Shown: positions 15,327 through 21,980 of the stretch, in pieces | How positions within the stretch are numbered: position 1 is the first letter of the stretch | How the letters are laid out: the number at the start of each line of letters is the position of its first letter | DNA from: an uncultured Clostridia bacterium | GTDB lineage: Bacteria > Bacillota > Clostridia > Lachnospirales > Anaerotignaceae | DNA: 24,414 nt | Direction of reading: 5' to 3' | Assembly: GCA_937901125.1 (NCBI GenBank) | Contig: CALCGT010000031.1 | Span: 1 to 24,414 of the forward strand | The notes under the pieces: generated by a model | Told to the model about the DNA's origin: nothing | The model's database searches: none | Seen by the model: only the letters and a program-made list of their open reading frames with translations | Program-made: the position numbers and the translations under genes

Positions 15327-16316
15327 TTGGCAACGAGAACGCAAATTTATCAGGAAGTGCTGCGGGAATATGATGCCCTGCGCACCCAAAAGGCGGCGGA
15401 ACTGCGCCAGCGCAGAGAAAGCCTGTATACGAGATTTCCCCGACTGGCGGAAATAGAACAGGAGCTTTCCCTGCTGGGGGTTTCTACGGCGAAGCTGGTG
15501 CTGCTGAGCCCCGATGCTCTGGAGGCAGCAGTGGCGGAAATGAAGCAGAAGCAGCAGAATTTGGAGGATGAAAGAATGGGCATCATGGCGAAAAACTGCC
15601 TGTCCCCTAGTCTGCTGAAAATGGAATATGTCTGTGAGACCTGCAAGGACACGGGATATGTAGGAAACACCCCTTGTGCCTGCATGAAGCATAAATTGAT
15701 GGACAGGCTCTACGACCAGTCCAATGTACGGGATATCATTCAGGTGGAAAATTTTGATACCTTCGATCTGCGCCTGTTCAGCGATGATGTGGTGCCCGGT
15801 GAGGGAATCTCTCCCAAGGAAAACGCAAAGCGCAACCTGAAAATGGCCATGGCCTTTGCGGAGGATTTCACTGGGGACAATCTGCTCCTTTACGGCGGCG
15901 CAGGCAGGGGAAAGACCTTCCTGTGCAACTGCATTGCCAAGGATGTGCTAGCTCAGGGGAAGACGGTCCTTTACCTGACAGCGGGGCAGCTTTTCAAGCA
16001 GCTGGAGGAAATGCGTTTCCATCGGGATGAGGAAGAAGAAACCACAGATTGGGATGCAGAGCTGCTGGATGCAGACCTGCTCATCATCGATGACCTGGGA
16101 ACGGAATTTGCCACCATGTTTACGGCATCGGAACTGTTCCGCATCATCAACGACAGAAAGCTCCACAAACGCCCTGTGGTGATCTCCACCAATCTGGATT
16201 ATCAGGCGCTGATGGAGCAGTATTCCGACCGTGTGATGAGCCGCTTGATCGGTGAATATACCACCTTGAAATTTTTCGGGGAGGATATCCGCATGAAGAA
16301 GAAATATAGCAGATAA
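15327..16316 (+). CDS. DnaC/DnaI-like helicase-loader AAA+ ATPase
   Basis: 329 residues. An N-terminal coiled region (about 1-85, EYDALRTQKAAELRQRRESL) precedes a cysteine cluster CETC...CAC (C103, C106, C117, C119), like the zinc-binding N-terminal domain of Bacillus DnaI. The AAA+ domain has Walker A YGGAGRGKT (189-197), Walker B LLIIDDLG (251-258), a STNLD sensor-1 stretch and an SRLIGEYTTLKFFGEDIR arginine-containing end. It is expected to load the DnaB-type helicase at the origin or during restart. TTG at 15327 follows AGGAGGGG (15313-15320). The pairing with a DnaD-domain gene 33 bp upstream strongly supports a primosome role. Nothing around it looks phage-derived. Confidence 0.92.
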   Translation: MATRTQIYQEVLREYDALRTQKAAELRQRRESLYTRFPRLAEIEQELSLLGVSTAKLVLLSPDALEAAVAEMKQKQQNLEDERMGIMAKNCLSPSLLKMEYVCETCKDTGYVGNTPCACMKHKLMDRLYDQSNVRDIIQVENFDTFDLRLFSDDVVPGEGISPKENAKRNLKMAMAFAEDFTGDNLLLYGGAGRGKTFLCNCIAKDVLAQGKTVLYLTAGQLFKQLEEMRFHRDEEEETTDWDAELLDADLLIIDDLGTEFATMFTASELFRIINDRKLHKRPVVISTNLDYQALMEQYSDRVMSRLIGEYTTLKFFGEDIRMKKKYSR

Positions 16317-16346
16317 AAAAGGGACGAGCCCATGGAGGTGGGAAGG

Positions 16347-16739
16347 ATGGATGAAAAAAAGCTGTTGCCGATTTTGAAAGAACAGGAAGCCCAGGCTGCG
16401 GAATTTGTGAAGGATACGGATAAGCTGGAAAAATTTCTGGAACGTCTGGAGCAAAAACTGAATCTGATCCCCGTAGTGGGCGATAAACTGGGAGATATCC
16501 CGATCCTGATTTCCCTCGTGCGTGCCTATTCCAAACGGGAATATACAGACATCCCCCTGGGCTCTGTCATTGCCATCCTTGGGGGGCTGCTCTATATCGT
16601 TTCTCCTGCCAGCCTGCCCGGGATCGGCTATGTAGATGATGCAGCGGTGATCGCCCTTGTGATGAAGATGGTCCATGACGATGTGGAAGAATATCGCAAA
16701 TGGAAAAAAGAAAACGGGAAACAGATTTTAGAGAAATGA
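16347..16739 (+). CDS. DUF1232 (YkvA-like) small membrane-associated protein
   Basis: 130 residues from ATG at 16347, eight bases after GGAGG (16334-16338); the earlier ATG at 16332 overlaps that site and has no ribosome site of its own. A charged helical N-terminus (EQEAQAAEFVKDTDKLEKFLERLE) leads to the DUF1232 core with one or two hydrophobic segments: DIPLGSVIAILGGLLYIVSP and the hallmark YIVSPASLPGIGYVDDAAVI. The function of DUF1232 is unknown. It is the third gene of the DnaD/DnaC operon, 30 bp after the ATPase; whether it is functionally linked is not clear. A perfect two-way terminator follows. Confidence 0.87.
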   Translation: MDEKKLLPILKEQEAQAAEFVKDTDKLEKFLERLEQKLNLIPVVGDKLGDIPILISLVRAYSKREYTDIPLGSVIAILGGLLYIVSPASLPGIGYVDDAAVIALVMKMVHDDVEEYRKWKKENGKQILEK

Positions 16740-16749
16740 ACGAAAAAAA

Positions 16750-16773
16750 GAGTCCTTCCAGGACTCTTTTTTT
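16750..16773. terminator. Two-way intrinsic terminator
   Basis: GAGTCCT, loop TCC, AGGACTC, with seven As before and seven Ts after. It serves both the plus-strand DUF1232 operon and the convergent minus-strand transporter gene, whose stop lies at 16772. Confidence 0.92.
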
Positions 16774-17197
16774 ATTTGCCAATCAGGAGCAGCCCGGCGG
16801 CGCAAACGGCAATGCCTGCCATTTGTTTGGGGGTGATGGTTTCTTTATACAGAAAAATACCTACGAAAAGCAGGATGCACGCCACAGTGATATTGCAGAC
16901 CAAAGAAGCTACGCTGACCTGCCAGCCTGCCCGATAGACACAGATATAACCAAATTCCAGAAAAACGATGGAGGCAGACAGCAGGATGGTGGCCCAGTTG
17001 GCTTTCGTCATTTCCTGCAGGATGTTTTTTTGTCCGCCGGTCAAAAAGAACATCACGATGGAAACTGCCCCTGCGATCAGATAGGTCAGCGCAAGAGAGG
17101 CAAAGGGACTGATATCCGCCGGGGTGGATTTGGCGCAGGTATGGTAAAGGGTATTTGCGCCGATGATGATGAGAATAGGCCAAAGCATTTGCCACAT
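16772..17197 (-). CDS. Half-size EamA/DMT-superfamily transporter
   Basis: 141 residues with about five hydrophobic segments (MLWPILIIIGANTLYHTC; SLALTYLIAGAVSIVMFFL; ATILLSASIVFLEFGYICV; VASLVCNITVACILLFVGIFLY; QMAGIAVCAAGLLLIG). It corresponds to one EamA half with the ending IFLYKETITPKQMAGIAVCAAGLLLIG typical of the second half of drug/metabolite transporters. At half the usual ~300 residues it resembles SMR-type proteins and would have to dimerise. The substrate is unknown. The start is ATG at 17197, eight bases after AGGAGG. It is preceded by a leader with a terminator-like hairpin, which may control it. Residues such as N15/H19 in segment 1 could matter for the substrate. Confidence 0.85.
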   Translation of the reverse strand: MWQMLWPILIIIGANTLYHTCAKSTPADISPFASLALTYLIAGAVSIVMFFLTGGQKNILQEMTKANWATILLSASIVFLEFGYICVYRAGWQVSVASLVCNITVACILLFVGIFLYKETITPKQMAGIAVCAAGLLLIGK

Positions 17198-17211
17198 AAA
17201 ACATTCCTCCT

Positions 17212-17285
17212 AAAAAATGAAAAAGCCGCGTAAAGCAGATAGCCTTATGCGGTAGGTGCTCACCCGTTTGTTTTTCCTTATTCTA
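17212..17285 (-). promoter_or_regulatory. Candidate cis-regulatory leader with terminator-like hairpin
   Basis: On the minus strand, the leader of the EamA gene contains GGTG-AG-CACC, then CCGCATAAGGC (plus 17242-17252) pairing with GCTTTACGCGG (17226-17236) with one mismatch, then CTTTTTCATTTTTT, and directly afterwards the AGGAGG ribosome site. A terminator placed inside a leader just before the start codon is the layout of a transcription attenuator or small riboswitch. I cannot match it to a known riboswitch class. Confidence 0.5.
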
Positions 17286-17308
17286 CTATAAATTCCATTT
17301 CTCCGCAA
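17280..17308 (-). promoter_or_regulatory. Promoter of the EamA transporter gene
   Basis: On the minus strand TTGCGG (plus 17303-17308) and TAGAAT (plus 17280-17285) are 17 bp apart. This would start RNA about 75-80 bases ahead of the gene, just before the candidate leader hairpins. It is close to, and divergent from, the spoIIE control region. Confidence 0.5.
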
Positions 17309-17326
17309 GGGGAACGGGGCGAAGGT

Positions 17327-17364
17327 TGTCGAAATTTTCTTTTCTCTCTCGACGCTGTTTGACA
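17327..17364 (+). promoter_or_regulatory. Spo0A (0A-box) sites upstream of spoIIE
   Basis: TGTCGAA at 17327-17333 is a perfect 0A box. On the opposite strand, CTCGACG (17348-17354, two mismatches to TTCGACA) and TTTGACA (17358-17364, one mismatch) are separated by 3 bp, the tandem spacing known for Spo0A dimers, and the last overlaps the -35 box. This is the arrangement seen at Spo0A-activated sigma-A promoters of Bacillus subtilis. Confidence 0.65.
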
Positions 17365-17391
17365 AAAAAAGCAGTTCTATTTGATTAGAAT
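17359..17391 (+). promoter_or_regulatory. spoIIE promoter with 21-bp spacer
   Basis: A perfect TTGACA (17359-17364) and TAGAAT (17386-17391) are 21 bp apart, four more than the optimum. Such long spacers are a known feature of the Spo0A-dependent spoIIE and spoIIG promoters of B. subtilis, where Spo0A~P lets sigma-A polymerase use the wrongly spaced -35. The start of transcription would be about 17398. Confidence 0.7.
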
Positions 17392-17412
17392 GGGCATATG
17401 GAGGGAAGCAGT

Positions 17413-19821
17413 ATGGAAAAAACAGAAATTACATTGGAATATACGGAACAGACCCCTGCCTTGGGCAAGATGATCCTGCCCCAAAAAGAGCCGAAAAAGC
17501 CTTTTCCCTGGAAAGCGCTGGCAAAGGGCGGCGGCTTTTGTCTGGTGGGGCTTCTTTGGGGTAGGGTGGAGCTTTTGGGGCTGCTTCGCCCCATGGGCTT
17601 AGCCTATCTTTCGGCCTTTTTTGGAGAAGGCAGGCTGTTCTGGGCGGTCTGGCTGTCGGTGGGCTTAGGTTCTTTTCCCAATGCGCCCCTGAAAGCAGGA
17701 GCGGGACTGGCGGCGGCCTTTGCCATCCAGCTTACTATGGGACGTTTCCTCCTGCGGGAGGAAATGGGAAAGAAAGCTCTTTTGGGCACCTTTGCTTCCG
17801 CTTTGGCCGGCATTTTCTTTGCCATCAGCCGACAGGGGCTGGGCTTCTACTTCGCCATTGGGGCAGTGGAAGGGGCATTGACCCTGGGCATCAGCTATCT
17901 TTTGCAGAAAGGTGTTGCGCTTTTGCTGGAACGGGAGAAGTATTTTACCCTGACCAGAGAAGAAACCCTTTCTCTGCTTCTCCTGCTGGGGGGTGCCCTG
18001 GCGGGGCTGGCTTCTTTGCGGCATCCCCTTTTGCGGGATACGCTTTTGCCGGCGGCTTCGGCTTTCTTCCTTCTTTTTGCCGCAAGGCAGGAGGGCATTG
18101 GCGGTGGCGCGGCTGCCGGGGTGTTTCTGGGCTTCCTGCTTTTTCTTTGTAATGGGGTGGAACTACCCCTTTTTGTTGCCCTCGCTTTAGGGGGAATGTT
18201 GGCGGGCTGCGTCAGCGGGCTGGGCAGGTTGGCCTCTGCTCTGGCTATGGTGCTGGCTCCCTGCATTTTTCTGTTTTACATAGATATGACGTTGCTGGAA
18301 CCGATTTGGATGGGAGGTTTGGTAATCGGGGCAGCTCTGTTTTCCCTGTTCCCCAATGAACTGCTGGAAAAGCTCAGTGGTATGCGGAAAACAGAAAGCC
18401 CCCAAGACAGATATACAAAGATGAAGGAGTTGACCGAAGAAAAGCTGCTGGGAGTATCGGCAGCCTTCGAAGCGCTGGCAAAAACCTTTGTTAAGGAAGG
18501 GGAACGAAAAGACAAAGGAGAAATCGGAAGATTGGTCGATACCATTGCGGGAAGGGCCTGTCAAGACTGCGGGCTGGCCCATTACTGCTGGGAGGAAGAC
18601 CTTTATAAAACCTATAGCATGACCTTTTCCGCTCTGTCCCATTGCGACAGCCGGGGCCGGTTTACGAAAGCTGAACTGCCGGAAACTTTTCGGGAGACCT
18701 GCCCCCGGGTGGATGGGTTTGTGGAAACGGTTAACGAGGTTTATGAAATGTATCGAAGGGATTGCCTTTGGCTCAGCCGCCTGACGGAATGCAGAGAGTT
18801 AGTAGGACAGCAGTTGCGGGCGGTTGGCGAGATCATGCAGAACCTTTCGGGACAGATGGAATTGAACTGCGTTTTTCTGGAGGGAGCCGAACGAGCATTG
18901 ACCGATGCCTTGAAAAAACAGGGCTTTCGACCGAAAAAGGTAGTTGTCACAGAAGAGAAAAACGGCCGGGAGGGAACCGGAGGTTCCCGGCAGGTGCGGA
19001 TTGTGCTGCCTGCCTGCGGCGGAAAAGGCATTTGCAGAGATAAGATTCTGCCTTTGGTGAAAAAGACCTTGGGCTGCCCCATGGTCTTATTGGAGGAAGG
19101 CACCTGCTCGGTAGACGGGGCGGAACGGGACTGTACCCTGCATTTTCGGGAAGAGCCTGCCTTTTCCCTGACCACAGCCACAGCCTTTTCTCCTGCGGAA
19201 GAGGGCAGACCCACAGGGGATGCGGCAGCCTTTCTGGAAACAGAACGGGGCAATGCCCTTCTGGCCCTTTCCGATGGCATGGGCACCGGGGAACGGGCGG
19301 CGAAGGAAAGCCGTATCGCCATCGAACTGCTGGAGCAATTCACGGAAGCCGGCTTTGACCGTGAACTGGCGGTGGGGATGATCAATTCTGCCCTGCTCCT
19401 GCGGCGGGGCGAGGAGACCTATGCCACTCTGGATATTTGCCATGTAGACCTGTTCGACGGACACGCGGAGTTCATCAAGCTGGGAGCTGTGGCAACGTAT
19501 ATCTGGCGGGGTAGCCGTATCATCTCCCTGCGCTCTACCACATTGCCTGCAGGTATTTTGAAGCAGGTCAGTGCGGAGAAAAATGAGATGCTCCTGAAGG
19601 ATGGAGATATGATCCTCATGGTGACCGATGGCATTACCGATGCGCTTGGGGGCGAAGAACAGACGGGGGCTTGGCTGAAAGGCAAGCTGACCTCCTCTCC
19701 CATGTCGAACCCTCAGGATGCGGCGGAGTATATCCTGCAGGAGACCAAAAAGGAACGGCAGGAGGGCCGACGGGACGATATGACCGTATTGGCCAGCCGT
19801 TTCTGGCGAAAACGTGCCTGA
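17413..19821 (+). CDS. spoIIE: Stage II sporulation protein E, PP2C phosphatase
   Basis: 802 residues, close to Bacillus SpoIIE (827). About ten hydrophobic segments fill residues ~35-310; a cytoplasmic middle region (about 320-590) mediates oligomerisation and FtsZ contact in known members. The C-terminal PP2C domain has ALSDGMGTGERA (D621, G622), MVTDGITDALG (D739, G740) and RRDDMTVL (D788, D789), the metal-binding aspartates. It dephosphorylates SpoIIAA-P to free sigma-F in the forespore and takes part in asymmetric division. ATG at 17413 is seven bases after GGAGGG (17400-17405); an ATG at 17398 lies upstream of that site. The promoter and 0A-like boxes fit Spo0A control at the onset of sporulation. 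It marks the host as an endospore former. Confidence 0.95.
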   Translation: MEKTEITLEYTEQTPALGKMILPQKEPKKPFPWKALAKGGGFCLVGLLWGRVELLGLLRPMGLAYLSAFFGEGRLFWAVWLSVGLGSFPNAPLKAGAGLAAAFAIQLTMGRFLLREEMGKKALLGTFASALAGIFFAISRQGLGFYFAIGAVEGALTLGISYLLQKGVALLLEREKYFTLTREETLSLLLLLGGALAGLASLRHPLLRDTLLPAASAFFLLFAARQEGIGGGAAAGVFLGFLLFLCNGVELPLFVALALGGMLAGCVSGLGRLASALAMVLAPCIFLFYIDMTLLEPIWMGGLVIGAALFSLFPNELLEKLSGMRKTESPQDRYTKMKELTEEKLLGVSAAFEALAKTFVKEGERKDKGEIGRLVDTIAGRACQDCGLAHYCWEEDLYKTYSMTFSALSHCDSRGRFTKAELPETFRETCPRVDGFVETVNEVYEMYRRDCLWLSRLTECRELVGQQLRAVGEIMQNLSGQMELNCVFLEGAERALTDALKKQGFRPKKVVVTEEKNGREGTGGSRQVRIVLPACGGKGICRDKILPLVKKTLGCPMVLLEEGTCSVDGAERDCTLHFREEPAFSLTTATAFSPAEEGRPTGDAAAFLETERGNALLALSDGMGTGERAAKESRIAIELLEQFTEAGFDRELAVGMINSALLLRRGEETYATLDICHVDLFDGHAEFIKLGAVATYIWRGSRIISLRSTTLPAGILKQVSAEKNEMLLKDGDMILMVTDGITDALGGEEQTGAWLKGKLTSSPMSNPQDAAEYILQETKKERQEGRRDDMTVLASRFWRKRA

Positions 19822-19908
19822 AACTGGCAGTGTTGGTGGACTTGCGTTTTTTCCCCAATTCGTGTAGAGTGATGATAATATGGTGACAAACCAAATGAGG
19901 AGACGACT

Positions 19909-21270
19909 ATGCGGGAAAAAGTACAAAAGACCATCGCACAATTTCATATGTTCCCCCGGGGTGCAAAGCTCATTGTGGGGCTTTCCGGCGGGGCAGATTC
20001 TGTGGCATTGCTGCATCTGCTGCATAGCTGGCAGGAGGAAGAGAACTGGCAGATTACCGCTGTCCATATCCATCATGGGCTGCGGGGCAAGGAAGCGGAC
20101 GAGGACGCTCGTTTTGCGGAGAGTTTCTGCGCTTCTCTGGGTATCCCTTGCATCGTGAAGCGGTATGATGTGGCAAAGGAAGCCAAACTGCGCCGTCTTG
20201 GTGAGGAAGAAACGGGTCGCATCCTGCGCTATGCTGGCTTTCGGGAGGCAGCCGGCGGAGAAGGCCGTATTGCCGTTGCCCATCATCGGAAAGACCAGGC
20301 AGAGACGGTTCTCATGCGTCTTTGCCGTGGGACAGGCCTGACAGGGCTTGCGGGCATGGCCCCTGTGCGGGGGAATATCTGCCGTCCTCTGCTGTTTTGC
20401 GACAGGGAAGAAATTAAGCGGTATTGTCGGGAAAATCACATCCTCTGGCGGGAAGATGCCACCAACCAACAGGAAAAATATACCCGAAACAAGCTGCGCT
20501 TGCGTGTTTTGCCCCTGTTGGAGGAAATCAACCCAAAGGCTGTGGTCCATATTGCCGAAACTGCATCTCTTTTGGCAGAGGAAGAAGAGTTTCTGGAACA
20601 GCAGACGGAAGCTTCTTTTGCCCAAGTGAAGCTGTCCTCTGCTGCGAAGGAAATCCATCTTTCCAGAGAAAAGCTGCAGGCGCTGCACCCTGCTATCAAA
20701 CGGCGGGTTCTGCGAAAAGCTATGGCAAATTTTCTGAAAACCGATGTTTCACAGGTGCAGATCCAAGCTCTGGAAGATCTGCTGCAAAAGGAAACGGGAA
20801 AAAGCCGCGATTTTCCCGAAGGCATCCGTGCTGAAAACTGCTATGAAGCCTTGGTTCTCTCCCGCAAAAGAGAACAAAAGACGACAGGCTTCTGCTATGA
20901 ACTTCCTATGGATGAAGAAGTGCTGATTCCTGAGGTGGGCATTGCTGTCTGTGCTTCTTTCCATGAAAAAAAAGTCGAAATTTCCGGGGAAACCTGTACG
21001 AACGTATTTGATTATGATAAAATAAAACATACGCTGTTTTGCCGAACCAGAAAAGCGGGGGACGTTATCCCTTTGCAAAACGGCAGGAAAAAGATCAAAG
21101 ATCTGTTCATTGATGAAAAGATCCCCAGAGACCGGCGTGCATCCTATCCCCTTATTGCCATGGGGGAGGAAGTCCTTTGGGTGCCCGGTCTGCGTGTTTC
21201 CGCGGCCGCGGGGGAGGATGAACAGACGGTTCTGCGGATTTGGATTCGAATACGGAGGGTACAGGAATGA
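19909..21270 (+). CDS. tilS: tRNA(Ile)-lysidine synthetase
   Basis: 453 residues, normal length. It converts C34 of tRNA-Ile(CAU) to lysidine with ATP and lysine, so that AUA codons are read correctly; it is essential. The N-terminal PP-loop ATPase has GLSGGADSVAL (S26-S31), the VHIHHGLRGKEADEDARF stretch, and AHHRKDQAETVLMRLCRGTGL. The TilS substrate-binding and C-terminal domains follow (GDVIPLQNGRKKIKDLFIDEKIP, then VLWVPGLRVS). ATG at 19909 follows GAGGAGA. A TGA-TAATAT extended -10-like sequence at 19873-19881 could give a vegetative promoter independent of spoIIE. It overlaps hpt by ATGA. The gene order matches Bacillus and Clostridia. Confidence 0.96.
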   Translation: MREKVQKTIAQFHMFPRGAKLIVGLSGGADSVALLHLLHSWQEEENWQITAVHIHHGLRGKEADEDARFAESFCASLGIPCIVKRYDVAKEAKLRRLGEEETGRILRYAGFREAAGGEGRIAVAHHRKDQAETVLMRLCRGTGLTGLAGMAPVRGNICRPLLFCDREEIKRYCRENHILWREDATNQQEKYTRNKLRLRVLPLLEEINPKAVVHIAETASLLAEEEEFLEQQTEASFAQVKLSSAAKEIHLSREKLQALHPAIKRRVLRKAMANFLKTDVSQVQIQALEDLLQKETGKSRDFPEGIRAENCYEALVLSRKREQKTTGFCYELPMDEEVLIPEVGIAVCASFHEKKVEISGETCTNVFDYDKIKHTLFCRTRKAGDVIPLQNGRKKIKDLFIDEKIPRDRRASYPLIAMGEEVLWVPGLRVSAAAGEDEQTVLRIWIRIRRVQE

Positions 21271-21797
21271 AAGAAAGAGTAGAAGTGATGCTTTCTGCAG
21301 AACAGATCGACAAAAGACTGGCAGAACTGGCAGATGATTTATATCAGGAATTTGGCGATGAACAGGTGGAACTGGTCTGCGCCCTGAAGGGTGCCGTTGT
21401 GACCATCGTCGATCTGGCGAAGAAGATGAAAATGCCCGTGACCATGAATTTCATGAGTGTTTCCAGTTATGGCGACAGCACAGAAAGCTCCGGCAAGATC
21501 AATGTCAAGATGGACTTGGATGAGGATATCGCCGGAAAAAACGTGCTGATCGTGGAAGATATCATCGATACAGGCAGAACCCTGAAAAAATTGAAAGAGC
21601 TGCTGGAAAGCAGAAATCCCAAGAAGCTGAAGCTGGTGACTCTGCTGGATAAACCCGACCGCCGTGTGGTGGATATCAAGGCAGACTATACAGGCTTCAC
21701 CATCCCCGATGCTTTCGTGGTAGGCTATGGTTTGGACTATGCCCAGAAATACAGAAACCTGAACTACGTAGGCGTGCTGCACTTCGAAGAGGACTAA
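21267..21797 (+). CDS. hpt: Hypoxanthine(-guanine) phosphoribosyltransferase
   Basis: 176 residues from ATG at 21267, which overlaps the tilS stop as ATGA and lies seven bases after GGAGGG (21254-21259); the longer reading from 21240 has no ribosome site. It turns hypoxanthine and guanine into IMP and GMP with PRPP. It carries the PRPP loop VLIVEDIIDTGRTL (E97, D98, D101) and the base-binding DKPDRRVVDIKADYTGFTIPDAFVVGYGLDYAQKYRNL. The expected upstream ALKGAVVTIVDLAKK and SYGDSTESSGKI stretches are present. It is translationally coupled to tilS, the arrangement conserved in Firmicutes. A strong terminator separates it from ftsH. Confidence 0.97.
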   Translation: MKERVEVMLSAEQIDKRLAELADDLYQEFGDEQVELVCALKGAVVTIVDLAKKMKMPVTMNFMSVSSYGDSTESSGKINVKMDLDEDIAGKNVLIVEDIIDTGRTLKKLKELLESRNPKKLKLVTLLDKPDRRVVDIKADYTGFTIPDAFVVGYGLDYAQKYRNLNYVGVLHFEED

Positions 21798-21804
21798 AAA
21801 ATAT

Positions 21805-21836
21805 AAGCCGTAAACCTTTTGGTTTACGGCTTTTTT
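21805..21836 (+). terminator. Intrinsic terminator after hpt
   Basis: GCCGTAAACC, loop TTTT, GGTTTACGGC, then TTTTTT: a perfect 10-bp stem extended by flanking A/T pairs. It separates tilS-hpt from ftsH. Confidence 0.95.
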
Positions 21837-21870
21837 GACTTTTTTTTCGTCTTTTCCGGGAAAACCTTCG

Positions 21871-21899
21871 TTGCGTTTCTATATAAAGTATGCTACAAT
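21871..21899 (+). promoter_or_regulatory. ftsH promoter
   Basis: TTGCGT (21871-21876) and TACAAT (21894-21899) with a 17-bp spacer and a TGC extension before the -10. It leaves a leader of about 75 bases before the ftsH TTG start. Confidence 0.75.
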
Positions 21900-21913
21900 T
21901 ATAAATTGATATG

Positions 21914-21949
21914 GTCTGGTCTCTGTGGGGTAAAGAAGACCGGACGGTC
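21914..21949. repeat. Hairpin/operator-like repeats in the ftsH leader
   Basis: GTCTGGTCT (21914-21922) can pair with AGACCGGAC (21937-21945, one G-U pair). The right arm is also part of a second palindrome, GACCG-GA-CGGTC (21938-21949), so the two foldings exclude each other. The GACC-N4-GGTC core is the same as in the tetR operator at 665-680. It could be a regulator site or an mRNA structure; no T-run follows. Confidence 0.4.
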
Positions 21950-21980
21950 AAAATAATTATGAGTATAAGGAGGAACGCTC

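Noticed and set aside
19087..20688. Minus-strand open frame of 533 codons
   Set aside because: It lies antisense across the well-supported spoIIE and tilS genes, has no recognisable domain and no ribosome site, and has the composition of a shadow frame.
21240..21266. Nine extra residues at the start of Hpt
   Set aside because: No ribosome site precedes 21240, whereas 21267 has GGAGGG and a typical ATGA overlap with tilS.
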